DNA from: an uncultured Gammaproteobacteria bacterium
GTDB taxonomy: Bacteria; Pseudomonadota; Gammaproteobacteria; Chromatiales; Chromatiaceae
DNA: 6,935 nucleotides
Direction of reading: 5' to 3'
Assembly (NCBI GenBank): GCA_937926265.1
Contig: CALAZS010000002.1
Location: 1 to 6,935 of the forward strand
Shown: in pieces, positions 1 through 6,579 of the stretch
Layout: each line of letters begins with the position of its first letter
Position numbering within the stretch: the first letter of the stretch is position 1
Notes under the pieces: generated by a model
The model's database searches: none
What the model saw: only the letters and a program-made list of their open reading frames with translations
Told to the model about the DNA's origin: nothing
Made by a program: the position numbers and the translations under genes

Positions 1-55
1 CAACAGGTTCGCGGAGCAGGGCTCTTAGAAAACGATCGTTTTGTAGTTCAGTCAA
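1..55 (-). CDS. hemE: Uroporphyrinogen decarboxylase, N-terminal fragment (runs off left edge)
   Basis: Seen: reading leftward from a TTG codon at 53-55, the frame encodes MTELQNDRFLRALLREPV and then leaves the window. This closely matches the start of gammaproteobacterial HemE (E. coli begins MTELKNDRYLRALLRQPV). HemE is a cytoplasmic enzyme that decarboxylates the four acetate side chains of uroporphyrinogen III to give coproporphyrinogen III in haem synthesis. The LRALLR-P segment begins the N-terminal region that in HemE leads to the conserved RQAGRYLPEY motif, which lies outside this window. TTG is chosen because the only upstream in-frame codons are AAA, AAT and GAT before a stop at 65-67, and an AGGA ribosome-binding site sits 7 nt upstream. 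The gene follows gltD in the same direction after 235 bp, a common gammaproteobacterial order. The fragment is short but the match is distinctive. Confidence 0.88.
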   Translation of the reverse strand, partial: MTELQNDRFLRALLREPV

Positions 56-62
56 TTTATTA

Positions 63-66
63 TCCT
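63..66 (-). promoter_or_regulatory. Ribosome-binding site of hemE
   Basis: On the minus strand AGGA lies 7 nt before the TTG at 53-55. Together with the in-frame stop at 65-67, it fixes TTG as the start codon, since no ATG or GTG is available in this frame. Confidence 0.65.
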
Positions 67-77
67 AGATAATTAAA

Positions 78-110
78 GGATTACTAAAGCAATACTGGAG
101 GATTACTAAA
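78..110. repeat. Pair of 11-bp direct repeats upstream of hemE
   Basis: The 11-mer GGATTACTAAA occurs exactly at 78-88 and again at 100-110, a centre-to-centre spacing of 22 bp, or about two helical turns. Read in the hemE direction, the copies are TTTAGTAATCC and lie 23-55 bp upstream of the TTG start. Two copies on the same DNA face just before a gene are compatible with a regulator-binding site, but the sequence does not identify a regulator. Chance or a local duplication is also possible in this AT-rich gap. Confidence 0.6.
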
Positions 111-111
111 A

Positions 112-217
112 AAGACTTACCAATAACTTTCTCAGGAACGCCATAAATTCATCCATGAAGGCTCTGCAAAAACGTCCCTGTTTTTGCAAGTCCTGAGAAA
201 TTTATTCGATAAGTCTT
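112..217. repeat. Inverted-repeat element able to fold as a three-way junction (MITE- or REP-like)
   Basis: Seen: the outer arms pair as AAGACTTA (112-119) with TAAGTCTT (210-217), AATAA (122-126) with TTATT (202-206), and TTTCTCAGGA (128-137) with TCCTGAGAAA (191-200). These are separated only by a small internal loop and one mismatch. Two hairpins sit inside. The first pairs GCC (140-142) with GGC (160-162) and contains the palindrome TTCATCCATGAA (148-159). The second pairs TGCAAAAAC (165-173) with GTTTTTGCA (180-188) around a 6-nt loop. The whole folds into a three-way junction. It lies between the gltD stop and hemE and has no coding capacity. Inference: a non-autonomous mobile or REP-type dispersed repeat, or a structured transcript end. 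No T-run follows the stems, so it is not a standard intrinsic terminator, and no clear target-site duplication is visible. Confidence 0.6.
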
Positions 218-251
218 CTGAGAAATTCAAAGTTTAATTGTTATTTTTCCG

Positions 252-271
252 GCTCCTGATTTCACAGGAAC
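252..271 (-). other. Short hairpin just downstream of gltD
   Basis: On the minus strand GTTCCTG and CAGGAGC pair over 7 bp with one G-U wobble and a 6-nt loop, starting about 20 nt after the gltD stop codon. The next bases are A-rich rather than U-rich, so it does not meet the rule for a Rho-independent terminator. It may stabilise the 3' end of the message or be incidental. Confidence 0.35.
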
Positions 272-290
272 GAGATGGATTTTATCGTTC

Positions 291-593
291 TTATCTGGGT
301 AACTCGGAAGTTCCCATCAGGTATTCATCAACAGCCCTGGCACACTGACGGCCTTCCCGGATTGCCCATACAACCAGTGATTGACCGCGGCGCATGTCAC
401 CGGCCGAGTAAACACCTGGAATTGAGGTTTTATAAGCATCGTGACCTTCCGTAGCACCTTTGACATTGCCGCGGTTATCAAGCTCAACGCCAAGATCTTC
501 AATCATGCCTTCATGAACCGGATGCACAAATCCCATGGCCAGGGTGACCAGTTCTGTTTTGATTTCAAACTCGGAACCAGGTATTTCTGACAT
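291..593 (-). CDS. gltD: GltD C-terminal portion downstream of the TAG (100 residues)
   Basis: This part is in the same frame as the upstream portion and separated from it only by the TAG and nine sense codons (NKDDKGNWQ). From Met385 it carries LAMGF, SAGDMRRG and VVWAIREGR, the closing FAD-binding elements of GltD-type oxidoreductases, and ends at a natural TAA. An AAGGG at 604-608 lies 10 nt before this ATG, so reinitiation after the TAG is conceivable. As a stand-alone gene it has no known counterpart; it is best read as the separated end of gltD. Confidence 0.55.
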   Translation of the reverse strand: MSEIPGSEFEIKTELVTLAMGFVHPVHEGMIEDLGVELDNRGNVKGATEGHDAYKTSIPGVYSAGDMRRGQSLVVWAIREGRQCARAVDEYLMGTSELPR

Positions 594-620
594 CTGCCAG
601 TTACCCTTGTCATCTTTGTT

Positions 621-1745
621 CTACTCAACGTCAACACAGGTAGCTGATTTTACCTTGCCGTTATCATCATCATTACACTGTTTTGTAGCAACCCACCACT
701 GCCTTTCACATCCTTCTTCCTGGCTGGAGGAAGTACGCATTTTGTTTGGCCAGTAGGGCCAGATACTGCCCTTGTCTTCCTGTTCAGGCGGTTGAGGCAT
801 AATCTCTATCTGGGTAACCGATAATGCGCCATGGCGGTTAGAAGTACCAATGCAGTCAGAGCCGGTATCACCACCACCAATGACCAAAACGTTTTTACCT
901 TCAGCGCTGACAAATGGTTCCTGGGGATTATCAATACCCTGAACTCTCTTGGTATTGCCACGCAGGAAGTCCATTGCAAAATGAACACCGTTAAGTTCGC
1001 GTCCTGGCACCGGCAGGTCACGCGGTTTTTCCGAACCTCCGGTCAAAACAACAGCATCACAGTCATCAACCAGTTTCTTGATGGGTAAATCAACACCAAT
1101 ATTGACGTTTGTGTGGAACTCGACACCTTCTGCGCGCATTTGACCCATGCGTTTGTCTAACAGTGTCTTGTCGAGTTTGAAATCAGGGATACCAAAGCGC
1201 ACCAGGCCGCCGATTTTTTCCTGTTTTTCATAAAGCACTACAGTGTGACCTGCACGAGCCAGTTGCTGGGCGCAAGCCATACCGGCAGGACCGGAGCCAA
1301 CGATTGCTACACGCTTGCCTGTTTTATGCTTGGCAATCTGGGGACGGATCCAGCCTTGTTCCCAGCCTTTATCAACAATCGCACATTCAATCGATTTAAT
1401 TGAAACCGGTGCACTTTCAAGATTAAGAGTACAGGCTTCCTGGCATGGGGCAGGGCAGATACGACCTGTTACTTCAGGGAAGTTGTTGGTTGAATGCAGT
1501 ACCTGAAGGGCTTCTTTCCACTGTTGCTTGAAAACAAGGTCATTCCAGTCAGGAATAATATTATTTACCGGGCAGCCGTTATGACAAAACGGTATGCCAC
1601 AATCCATACAACGTGCACCCTGATTGCTCAGTTCATCATCAGAAAGTGAGATAACAAATTCATTATAATGAGTGACACGGTCAGCAACTGGTTTGTACTG
1701 ACGATCCTGTCTCTCAATTTCCAGAAATCCGGTAGGTTTGCCCAT
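621..1745 (-). CDS. gltD: GltD N-terminal portion (374 residues, ends at premature TAG)
   Basis: This is what normal translation of gltD would make. It keeps the seven N-terminal cluster cysteines, the first FAD-binding Rossmann segment (around residue 150) and the NADPH-binding domain (around 290). It lacks the C-terminal stretch that returns to complete the FAD-binding domain in this fold, so the product would probably be unstable or inactive in electron transfer. The ATG start has the Shine-Dalgarno stretch AGGAAGGAG upstream, and the first residues MGKPTGFLE match family N-termini. Confidence 0.8.
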   Translation of the reverse strand: MGKPTGFLEIERQDRQYKPVADRVTHYNEFVISLSDDELSNQGARCMDCGIPFCHNGCPVNNIIPDWNDLVFKQQWKEALQVLHSTNNFPEVTGRICPAPCQEACTLNLESAPVSIKSIECAIVDKGWEQGWIRPQIAKHKTGKRVAIVGSGPAGMACAQQLARAGHTVVLYEKQEKIGGLVRFGIPDFKLDKTLLDKRMGQMRAEGVEFHTNVNIGVDLPIKKLVDDCDAVVLTGGSEKPRDLPVPGRELNGVHFAMDFLRGNTKRVQGIDNPQEPFVSAEGKNVLVIGGGDTGSDCIGTSNRHGALSVTQIEIMPQPPEQEDKGSIWPYWPNKMRTSSSQEEGCERQWWVATKQCNDDDNGKVKSATCVDVE

Positions 1746-1756
1746 AGCTTAACTTA

Positions 1757-1765
1757 CTCCTTCCT
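1757..1765 (-). promoter_or_regulatory. Ribosome-binding site of gltD
   Basis: AGGAAGGAG on the minus strand lies in the 23-bp gap between the gltB stop and the gltD ATG. Its end is 11 nt from the start codon, slightly longer than ideal but a strong match to the 16S tail. Confidence 0.7.
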
Positions 1766-1768
1766 GAT

Positions 1769-4700
1769 TCAAGCGGCTGATGCCGTTTTCTGTTGTTCCT
1801 GCATTTCAAGTAACGCGCGTCGGTAATCAACAGGCATAACTTTGACAAATTTTGGCAACCAATTATCCCAGTCATCAAGAATTTTTCCTGCAACAGCTGA
1901 TTCTGTGTATTCAAAATGATTTTGAATTAATTGTTTCAGGCGAATCGCATCAATACGTGTCATATCATGACTGACATCAACCCTGCCATGCGTTTCAAGA
2001 TCACCACCCTGGTGTTCCAATGCTTCAAGTGCATCATCTTCCTCGGCAATGGGCTCAAGTTCTACCTGGGCCAGGTTACAGCGTTGTTCAAAATCACCGG
2101 CTTCATCAAGTACATAAGCAATACCACCTGACATACCGGCTGCGAAGTTGCGTCCGGTCGTGCCAAGACAAACAATAATGCCGCCAGTCATGTATTCACA
2201 GCCATGATCACCAACGCCTTCCACTACCGCTGTTGCGCCGGAATTACGCACTGCAAAACGTTCACCGCCAACTCCGCGGAAATAGCATTCTCCACTGATG
2301 GCACCAAATAATACGGTGTTACCTACGATGACATTTTCCTCGGCTTTTTCGATTTTACATTCCGGAGGCGGGGCAATAATCAGTTTGCCGCCCGACAGGC
2401 CTTTACCGACATAATCGTTGCCTTCACCGGAAAGATTGATGGTGACACCCTTCGTTACCCAGGCGCCAAATGACTGGCCGGCAGTTCCCTTGGCATTAAT
2501 GCTGATCGTGTCATCCGGTAGACCGGTATAACCATATTTTTCGGCGAGGCGACCTGATAGCAGGGTTCCGAATGTACGGTTGGTATTTTCAATATCAATA
2601 TTGATTTCAACCTTGTCACCATTTTCAAGTGCGGGCTTGGCCTGTTCAATCAGCTTGTTATCCAGTGCTTTTTCAATTCCGTGATCCTGAACTTCAGACT
2701 GGTAAACAGTGTCACCCTCTGCGGCAACCGGCTTGGTTAACAGACGACTGTAGTCCAGACCCTTGGCTTTCCAGTGATTAATGGCATTACGCATGTCCAG
2801 TTTATCGGACTGACCTACCATTTCGCTGAATGTTTTAAAGCCCAGTTTAGCCATCAGCTGGCGAACTTCTTCGGCAACAAAGAAGAAATAATTCACCACG
2901 TGTTCGGGCTTGCCCTTGAAACGTTTGCGTAATTCCGGATTCTGAGTGGCAACACCAATCGGACAGGTATTCAAATGACACTTACGCATCATCAGGCAGC
3001 CTTCTGCAATCAACGGGGCTGTTGCAAAGCCGATTTCGTCTGCACCAAGCAATGCCGCAACCACAACATCACGACCGGTGCGCATTCCACCATCAGCCTG
3101 CACGGCAATACGTGAACGCAGTCGGTTTAAGACCAGTGTTTGATGAGTTTCTGCCAAGCCAATTTCCCATGGCGAGCCGGCATGTTTAACGGATGTTAAA
3201 GGAGAAGCGCCGGTTCCACCGTCGTAACCGGCAATCGTCACATGATCTGCATGCGCTTTTGAAACACCTGCGGCAACCGTGCCTACACCGACTTCAGAAA
3301 CCAGTTTGACACTGATTCGTGATTTTGGCTGAACGTTTTTCAAATCATGGATCAGCTGGGCCAGATCTTCGATAGAATAAATATCATGATGAGGAGGAGG
3401 CGAGATCAAACCAACGCCTGGAGTCGAATGACGCACCCTGGCAATCTGCTGGTTTACTTTGTGACCGGGTAACTGGCCACCTTCACCTGGCTTGGCACCC
3501 TGGGCCATTTTGATCTGAATATCATCTGAATTAACCAGGTACTCGGTTGTTACGCCAAACCTTCCGGAAGCAACCTGCTTGATGGCCGACCTTTCCGGGT
3601 TCATCGAACCATCTTCAAGCGGTTTGAAACGCTCCGGTTCTTCACCGCCCTCACCAGTATTGGATTTACCGCCAATCTGGTTCATTGCCCTGGCAAGGGT
3701 TGAATGCGCTTCATAGGAAATAGAGCCAAATGACATCGCGCCTGTGGCAAACCTTTTGACAATTTCAGATGCAGGCTCGACTTCATCCAATGACAAAGAC
3801 TGATCAGCAAAATTGAAATCCATCAGGCCTCTCAAAGTAAGCAAGCGCTCACTTTGGAGATTGATCATATCCGAAAACTCCTGGTAGGTTCGAGCATCGT
3901 TACCGCGAACCGCATGCTGGAGCTTGGCAATTGAATCTGGTGTCCAGACATGGTCTTCACCACGAATTCTATAGGCGTAATCACCACCGACATCAAGATG
4001 ACGCTTGTAGATTTCTTTTTCACCGTAAGCATCCTGATGCCTGCGAACCGCTTCAGCAGCGACTTCATCCAGCCCAATGCCTTCAATAGTGGTTGCTGTG
4101 CCAGAGAAATATTTCTCTACAAAAGGTGTTGATAAACCTACCGCATCAAATATCTGGGCACCGCAGTAAGACTGGTATGTGGAAATACCCATCTTTGACA
4201 TGACTTTAAACAGGCCTTTACCAACCGCTTTAACGTAGCGTGCACAAGCTTCAACGTATTCTGGGGCATCCTTGATTTCGGGCAATATCTGCTGAATGGT
4301 TTCAAAAACCAGGTATGGGTTAATTGCTTCTGCACCGTAGCCTGCAAGCGTTGCAAAATGGTGAACCTCTAAAGCCGCGCCTGTTTCAATGACCAAACCG
4401 GACTCGGTGCGCAATCCGCGGTCAATCAGGTGATGATGCACGGCAGAAGTTGCCAGCAATGCAGGTATGGCAATGTTGTCAGCATCCACTTTTCTGTCAG
4501 ACAGAATCAGGATGTTGAAACCTTCACGAACAGCCTGTTCAGCAGCACCGCAAAGCCTTTCCAGCGCTGACTGCATACCCGCCTCTTTTTCATCTGCCGG
4601 GTAAGTCATGTGCAGTGTTTTGGTTCGAAAAGCGCCGTTGCTGGTATCTTCAACATTGCGGATACGTTCCAGATCGACGTTACGCAAAACCGGTTGCTTG

Positions 4701-6394
4701 CACTCCAGACGCATATCAGAAGCATTTTCACCCAAGCCCAACAGGTTAGGACGAGGGCCAACCAGGGAAACCAGTGACATGACGATTTCTTCACGAATCG
4801 GATCAATCGGCGGATTGGTAACCTGGGCAAAGAGCTGTTTGAAGTAATTCGACAGATGCTTTGGCTTGCTTGATAAAACCGCAGGTGGGTTGTCCGCACC
4901 CATGGAGCCTGTCGCTTCCATGCCGGTTAAAATCATTGGTTTGAGTAAAAACTTGATGTCTTCCTGCGTGTAACCAAAAGCCTGCTGACGATCAAGGAGG
5001 GTTTCCTCGTCGGGAGCCATGACGCCAACGCCTTTAGGCAGGTCTTCAAGGTGAATTTGAGTTTTATCCAACCATTCCCGGTATGGCTTTGATGAAGCCA
5101 GGTCAGCTTTGATCTCTTCATCGTCAATGATTCGACCCTGTTCCATGTCAATCAGGAACATTTTTCCCGGCTGCAAGCGCCATTTTTTGATAATTTTCTC
5201 TTCAGGAATCTGCAGTACGCCCATTTCAGAGCCCATCACAACCAGATCATCATCGGTTATAAGGTAACGGGCTGGACGCAAGCCATTTCTGTCGAGCGTT
5301 GCGCCAATCTGGCGACCATCAGTAAAAGCCACTGCTGCTGGACCATCCCATGGTTCCATCAGGGCAGCGTGATACTCATAAAATGATCTGCGATCCGCAT
5401 CCATTTGAGGATTGCCAGCCCAGGCTTCAGGAATCAGCATCATCATGGCATGGGCCATTGAATAACCGCCCATTACCAACAACTCCAGGGCGTTATCAAA
5501 GCAGGCTGTGTCTGACTGGCCTTCCGGAATCAATGGCCAGATTTTATCCAGGTCTTCACCAAGAATCTCTGATGCCATGCCTTCCTTGCGAGCAGCCATC
5601 CAGTTCACGTTACCGCGAACGGTATTAATTTCACCGTTATGGGCGATCATTCTAAATGGATGGGCAAGGTCCCAGGTAGGGAATGTATTGGTTGAAAAAC
5701 GCTGATGGACCAGGGCTAAAGCTGATTCCATCTTGTCGTTAGTGAGGTCCTTGTAATACTGACCAACCTGGTCAGAAAGCAACATGCCTTTGTAAACAAT
5801 TGTTCTTGAAGAAAAAGAGCTGAAATAAAAATCCTCTTTGCCTTCCATGTCGGTTTCACGGATAAAATTATCGATCTGCTTGCGAATGACAAACAATTTA
5901 CGTTCGAAGGCATTTTGGTCAGCGCAGTTATCGCTACACTGAACAAAAACCTGTTTCACAACAGGTTCAGTAGGTAGAACGCTGTAACCCAGCCCACTAT
6001 TATCAACAGGGACATCACGCCATGCCAGTAATGTCTGGCTTTCTGATTCTATATATTTTGCTACAACCTCCAGGGCCTGTTTTTGAGAATCAGGGTTGTT
6101 CGGCAAAAACAGCATACCAACCGCATACTGACCTTCTGCTGGCAATTCAAAATCAACAACCTCGCGAAAAAACTTATCAGGCATTTGCAGCAACATACCT
6201 GCACCATCGCCCGCTCTTGGATCAGCCCCGACCGCACCACGGTGGGTCAGCCTCTCAAGAATGGTTAAACCCTGTTCAACGATTGAGTGACTTTTTTGAC
6301 CTTTGATATGGGCTACAAAGCCAACACCACAGGCATCGTGTTCATTAACAGGGTCGTATAACCCTTGTTTCGCCGGCAAAGAACCTTGGCTCAT
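1769..6394 (-). CDS. gltB: Glutamate synthase (NADPH) large subunit
   Basis: GltB hydrolyses glutamine and channels the ammonia to 2-oxoglutarate, which is reduced to glutamate at an FMN site using electrons from GltD. The protein is 1541 residues from the ATG chosen here, a full family length. In order: a 21-residue propeptide, then HDACGVGF with the nucleophile Cys22 of the class II glutaminase domain; RFSTNTFPTW, HNGEINT near residue 252 and GLRPARY near 370; a central domain; the FMN domain with GGKSNTGEGGEE from 908, GYDGGTGASP near 1054 and ADGGMRTGRD near 1100; the 3Fe-4S cysteines C1133, C1139, C1144 (CX5CX4C); and a C-terminal GXGXG beta-helix domain. No motif is missing and no frame break is seen. 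A TTG at 6419-6421 would add nine residues but lacks a ribosome-binding site; the ATG has GAGG 6 nt upstream. gltD follows after 23 bp. Confidence 0.98.
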   Translation of the reverse strand: MSQGSLPAKQGLYDPVNEHDACGVGFVAHIKGQKSHSIVEQGLTILERLTHRGAVGADPRAGDGAGMLLQMPDKFFREVVDFELPAEGQYAVGMLFLPNNPDSQKQALEVVAKYIESESQTLLAWRDVPVDNSGLGYSVLPTEPVVKQVFVQCSDNCADQNAFERKLFVIRKQIDNFIRETDMEGKEDFYFSSFSSRTIVYKGMLLSDQVGQYYKDLTNDKMESALALVHQRFSTNTFPTWDLAHPFRMIAHNGEINTVRGNVNWMAARKEGMASEILGEDLDKIWPLIPEGQSDTACFDNALELLVMGGYSMAHAMMMLIPEAWAGNPQMDADRRSFYEYHAALMEPWDGPAAVAFTDGRQIGATLDRNGLRPARYLITDDDLVVMGSEMGVLQIPEEKIIKKWRLQPGKMFLIDMEQGRIIDDEEIKADLASSKPYREWLDKTQIHLEDLPKGVGVMAPDEETLLDRQQAFGYTQEDIKFLLKPMILTGMEATGSMGADNPPAVLSSKPKHLSNYFKQLFAQVTNPPIDPIREEIVMSLVSLVGPRPNLLGLGENASDMRLECKQPVLRNVDLERIRNVEDTSNGAFRTKTLHMTYPADEKEAGMQSALERLCGAAEQAVREGFNILILSDRKVDADNIAIPALLATSAVHHHLIDRGLRTESGLVIETGAALEVHHFATLAGYGAEAINPYLVFETIQQILPEIKDAPEYVEACARYVKAVGKGLFKVMSKMGISTYQSYCGAQIFDAVGLSTPFVEKYFSGTATTIEGIGLDEVAAEAVRRHQDAYGEKEIYKRHLDVGGDYAYRIRGEDHVWTPDSIAKLQHAVRGNDARTYQEFSDMINLQSERLLTLRGLMDFNFADQSLSLDEVEPASEIVKRFATGAMSFGSISYEAHSTLARAMNQIGGKSNTGEGGEEPERFKPLEDGSMNPERSAIKQVASGRFGVTTEYLVNSDDIQIKMAQGAKPGEGGQLPGHKVNQQIARVRHSTPGVGLISPPPHHDIYSIEDLAQLIHDLKNVQPKSRISVKLVSEVGVGTVAAGVSKAHADHVTIAGYDGGTGASPLTSVKHAGSPWEIGLAETHQTLVLNRLRSRIAVQADGGMRTGRDVVVAALLGADEIGFATAPLIAEGCLMMRKCHLNTCPIGVATQNPELRKRFKGKPEHVVNYFFFVAEEVRQLMAKLGFKTFSEMVGQSDKLDMRNAINHWKAKGLDYSRLLTKPVAAEGDTVYQSEVQDHGIEKALDNKLIEQAKPALENGDKVEINIDIENTNRTFGTLLSGRLAEKYGYTGLPDDTISINAKGTAGQSFGAWVTKGVTINLSGEGNDYVGKGLSGGKLIIAPPPECKIEKAEENVIVGNTVLFGAISGECYFRGVGGERFAVRNSGATAVVEGVGDHGCEYMTGGIIVCLGTTGRNFAAGMSGGIAYVLDEAGDFEQRCNLAQVELEPIAEEDDALEALEHQGGDLETHGRVDVSHDMTRIDAIRLKQLIQNHFEYTESAVAGKILDDWDNWLPKFVKVMPVDYRRALLEMQEQQKTASAA

Positions 6395-6400
6395 TGCAAA

Positions 6401-6404
6401 CCTC
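6401..6404 (-). promoter_or_regulatory. Ribosome-binding site deciding the gltB start
   Basis: GAGG on the minus strand lies 6 nt before ATG 6392-6394. The upstream in-frame TTG (6419-6421) has no comparable site, so the ATG start (MSQGSLPAKQ) is preferred over the longer form. Confidence 0.65.
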
Positions 6405-6468
6405 ACATTCTCAAGGGACAATTCCGGTTAAGAATCGACCCGATTGTTAATACATGGCGATCCATACA

Positions 6469-6492
6469 GGCTTATTTATCAACAAATAAGCC
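6469..6492. other. Perfect 9-bp-stem hairpin between the SPOR gene and gltB
   Basis: GGCTTATTT (6469-6477) and AAATAAGCC (6484-6492) pair perfectly around a 6-nt loop. The hairpin is 88 bp beyond the SPOR-gene stop and 75 bp before the gltB ATG. Neither strand shows a T-run directly after the stem, so it is not a standard intrinsic terminator. It could be part of the gltB leader, a weak transcript end or an operator-like dyad. I see nothing else firm in the 185-bp gap, and no promoter with good -35 and -10 boxes. Confidence 0.55.
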
Positions 6493-6579
6493 GGGGACAC
6501 CTCAATTTGTTTGATCGTAAATCGAACCGGCAAGGATAGCGGAGATAGCCTTTTTACACCAGCTTTAATCGTTTCAAGA

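Larger units (their letters stand above)
291..1745 (-). pseudogene. gltD: Glutamate synthase small subunit, interrupted by an in-frame TAG
   Basis: GltD is the cytoplasmic FAD- and iron-sulfur-containing subunit that oxidises NADPH and passes electrons to GltB. The frame runs from ATG at 1743-1745 to TAA at 291-293, which is 484 codons if the TAG at 621-623 (codon 375) is read through, the usual family length. Visible in order: N-terminal cluster cysteines C46, C49, C54, C58 and C97, C101, C105; FAD-binding GSGPAG at 150-155; NADPH-binding GGGDTGSD at 290-297; and, after the TAG, the second FAD segment with SAGDMRRG and VVWAIREGR. The codon before the stop ends VDVE, and relatives have Trp next, so TGG to TAG is the simplest change. 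The frame shifts nowhere and the downstream part looks fully conserved. gltB ends 23 bp upstream, so the two are presumably cotranscribed. Alternatives are a recent nonsense mutation, a sequencing error, or a suppressed amber codon. Family assignment is certain; functional state is not. Confidence 0.85.

Noticed and set aside
165..188. The GCAAAAAC/GTTTTTGC hairpin as an intrinsic terminator
   Set aside because: The T and A runs lie inside the stem, and no T-run follows the stem on either strand.
621..623. The gltD TAG as a pyrrolysine or other reassigned codon
   Set aside because: Relatives have Trp at this position, a one-base change explains it, and nothing in the window suggests recoding machinery. 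A mutation or sequencing error is far simpler.
831..1088. Plus-strand and alternate-frame open frames across gltB and gltD
   Set aside because: They overlap strongly conserved glutamate synthase coding sequence, have no recognisable domains and look like shadows of the minus-strand genes. The same holds for the other long antisense frames.
6419..6421. TTG as the start of gltB, giving nine more residues
   Set aside because: No ribosome-binding site precedes it, whereas the ATG at 6392-6394 has GAGG 6 nt upstream and still leaves a propeptide before the catalytic Cys.
6422..6579. A sigma-70 promoter for gltB
   Set aside because: Partial -35 matches such as TTGAGG and -10 matches such as TATTAA or GATAAA exist on the minus strand, but none pair at a 16-18 bp spacing.
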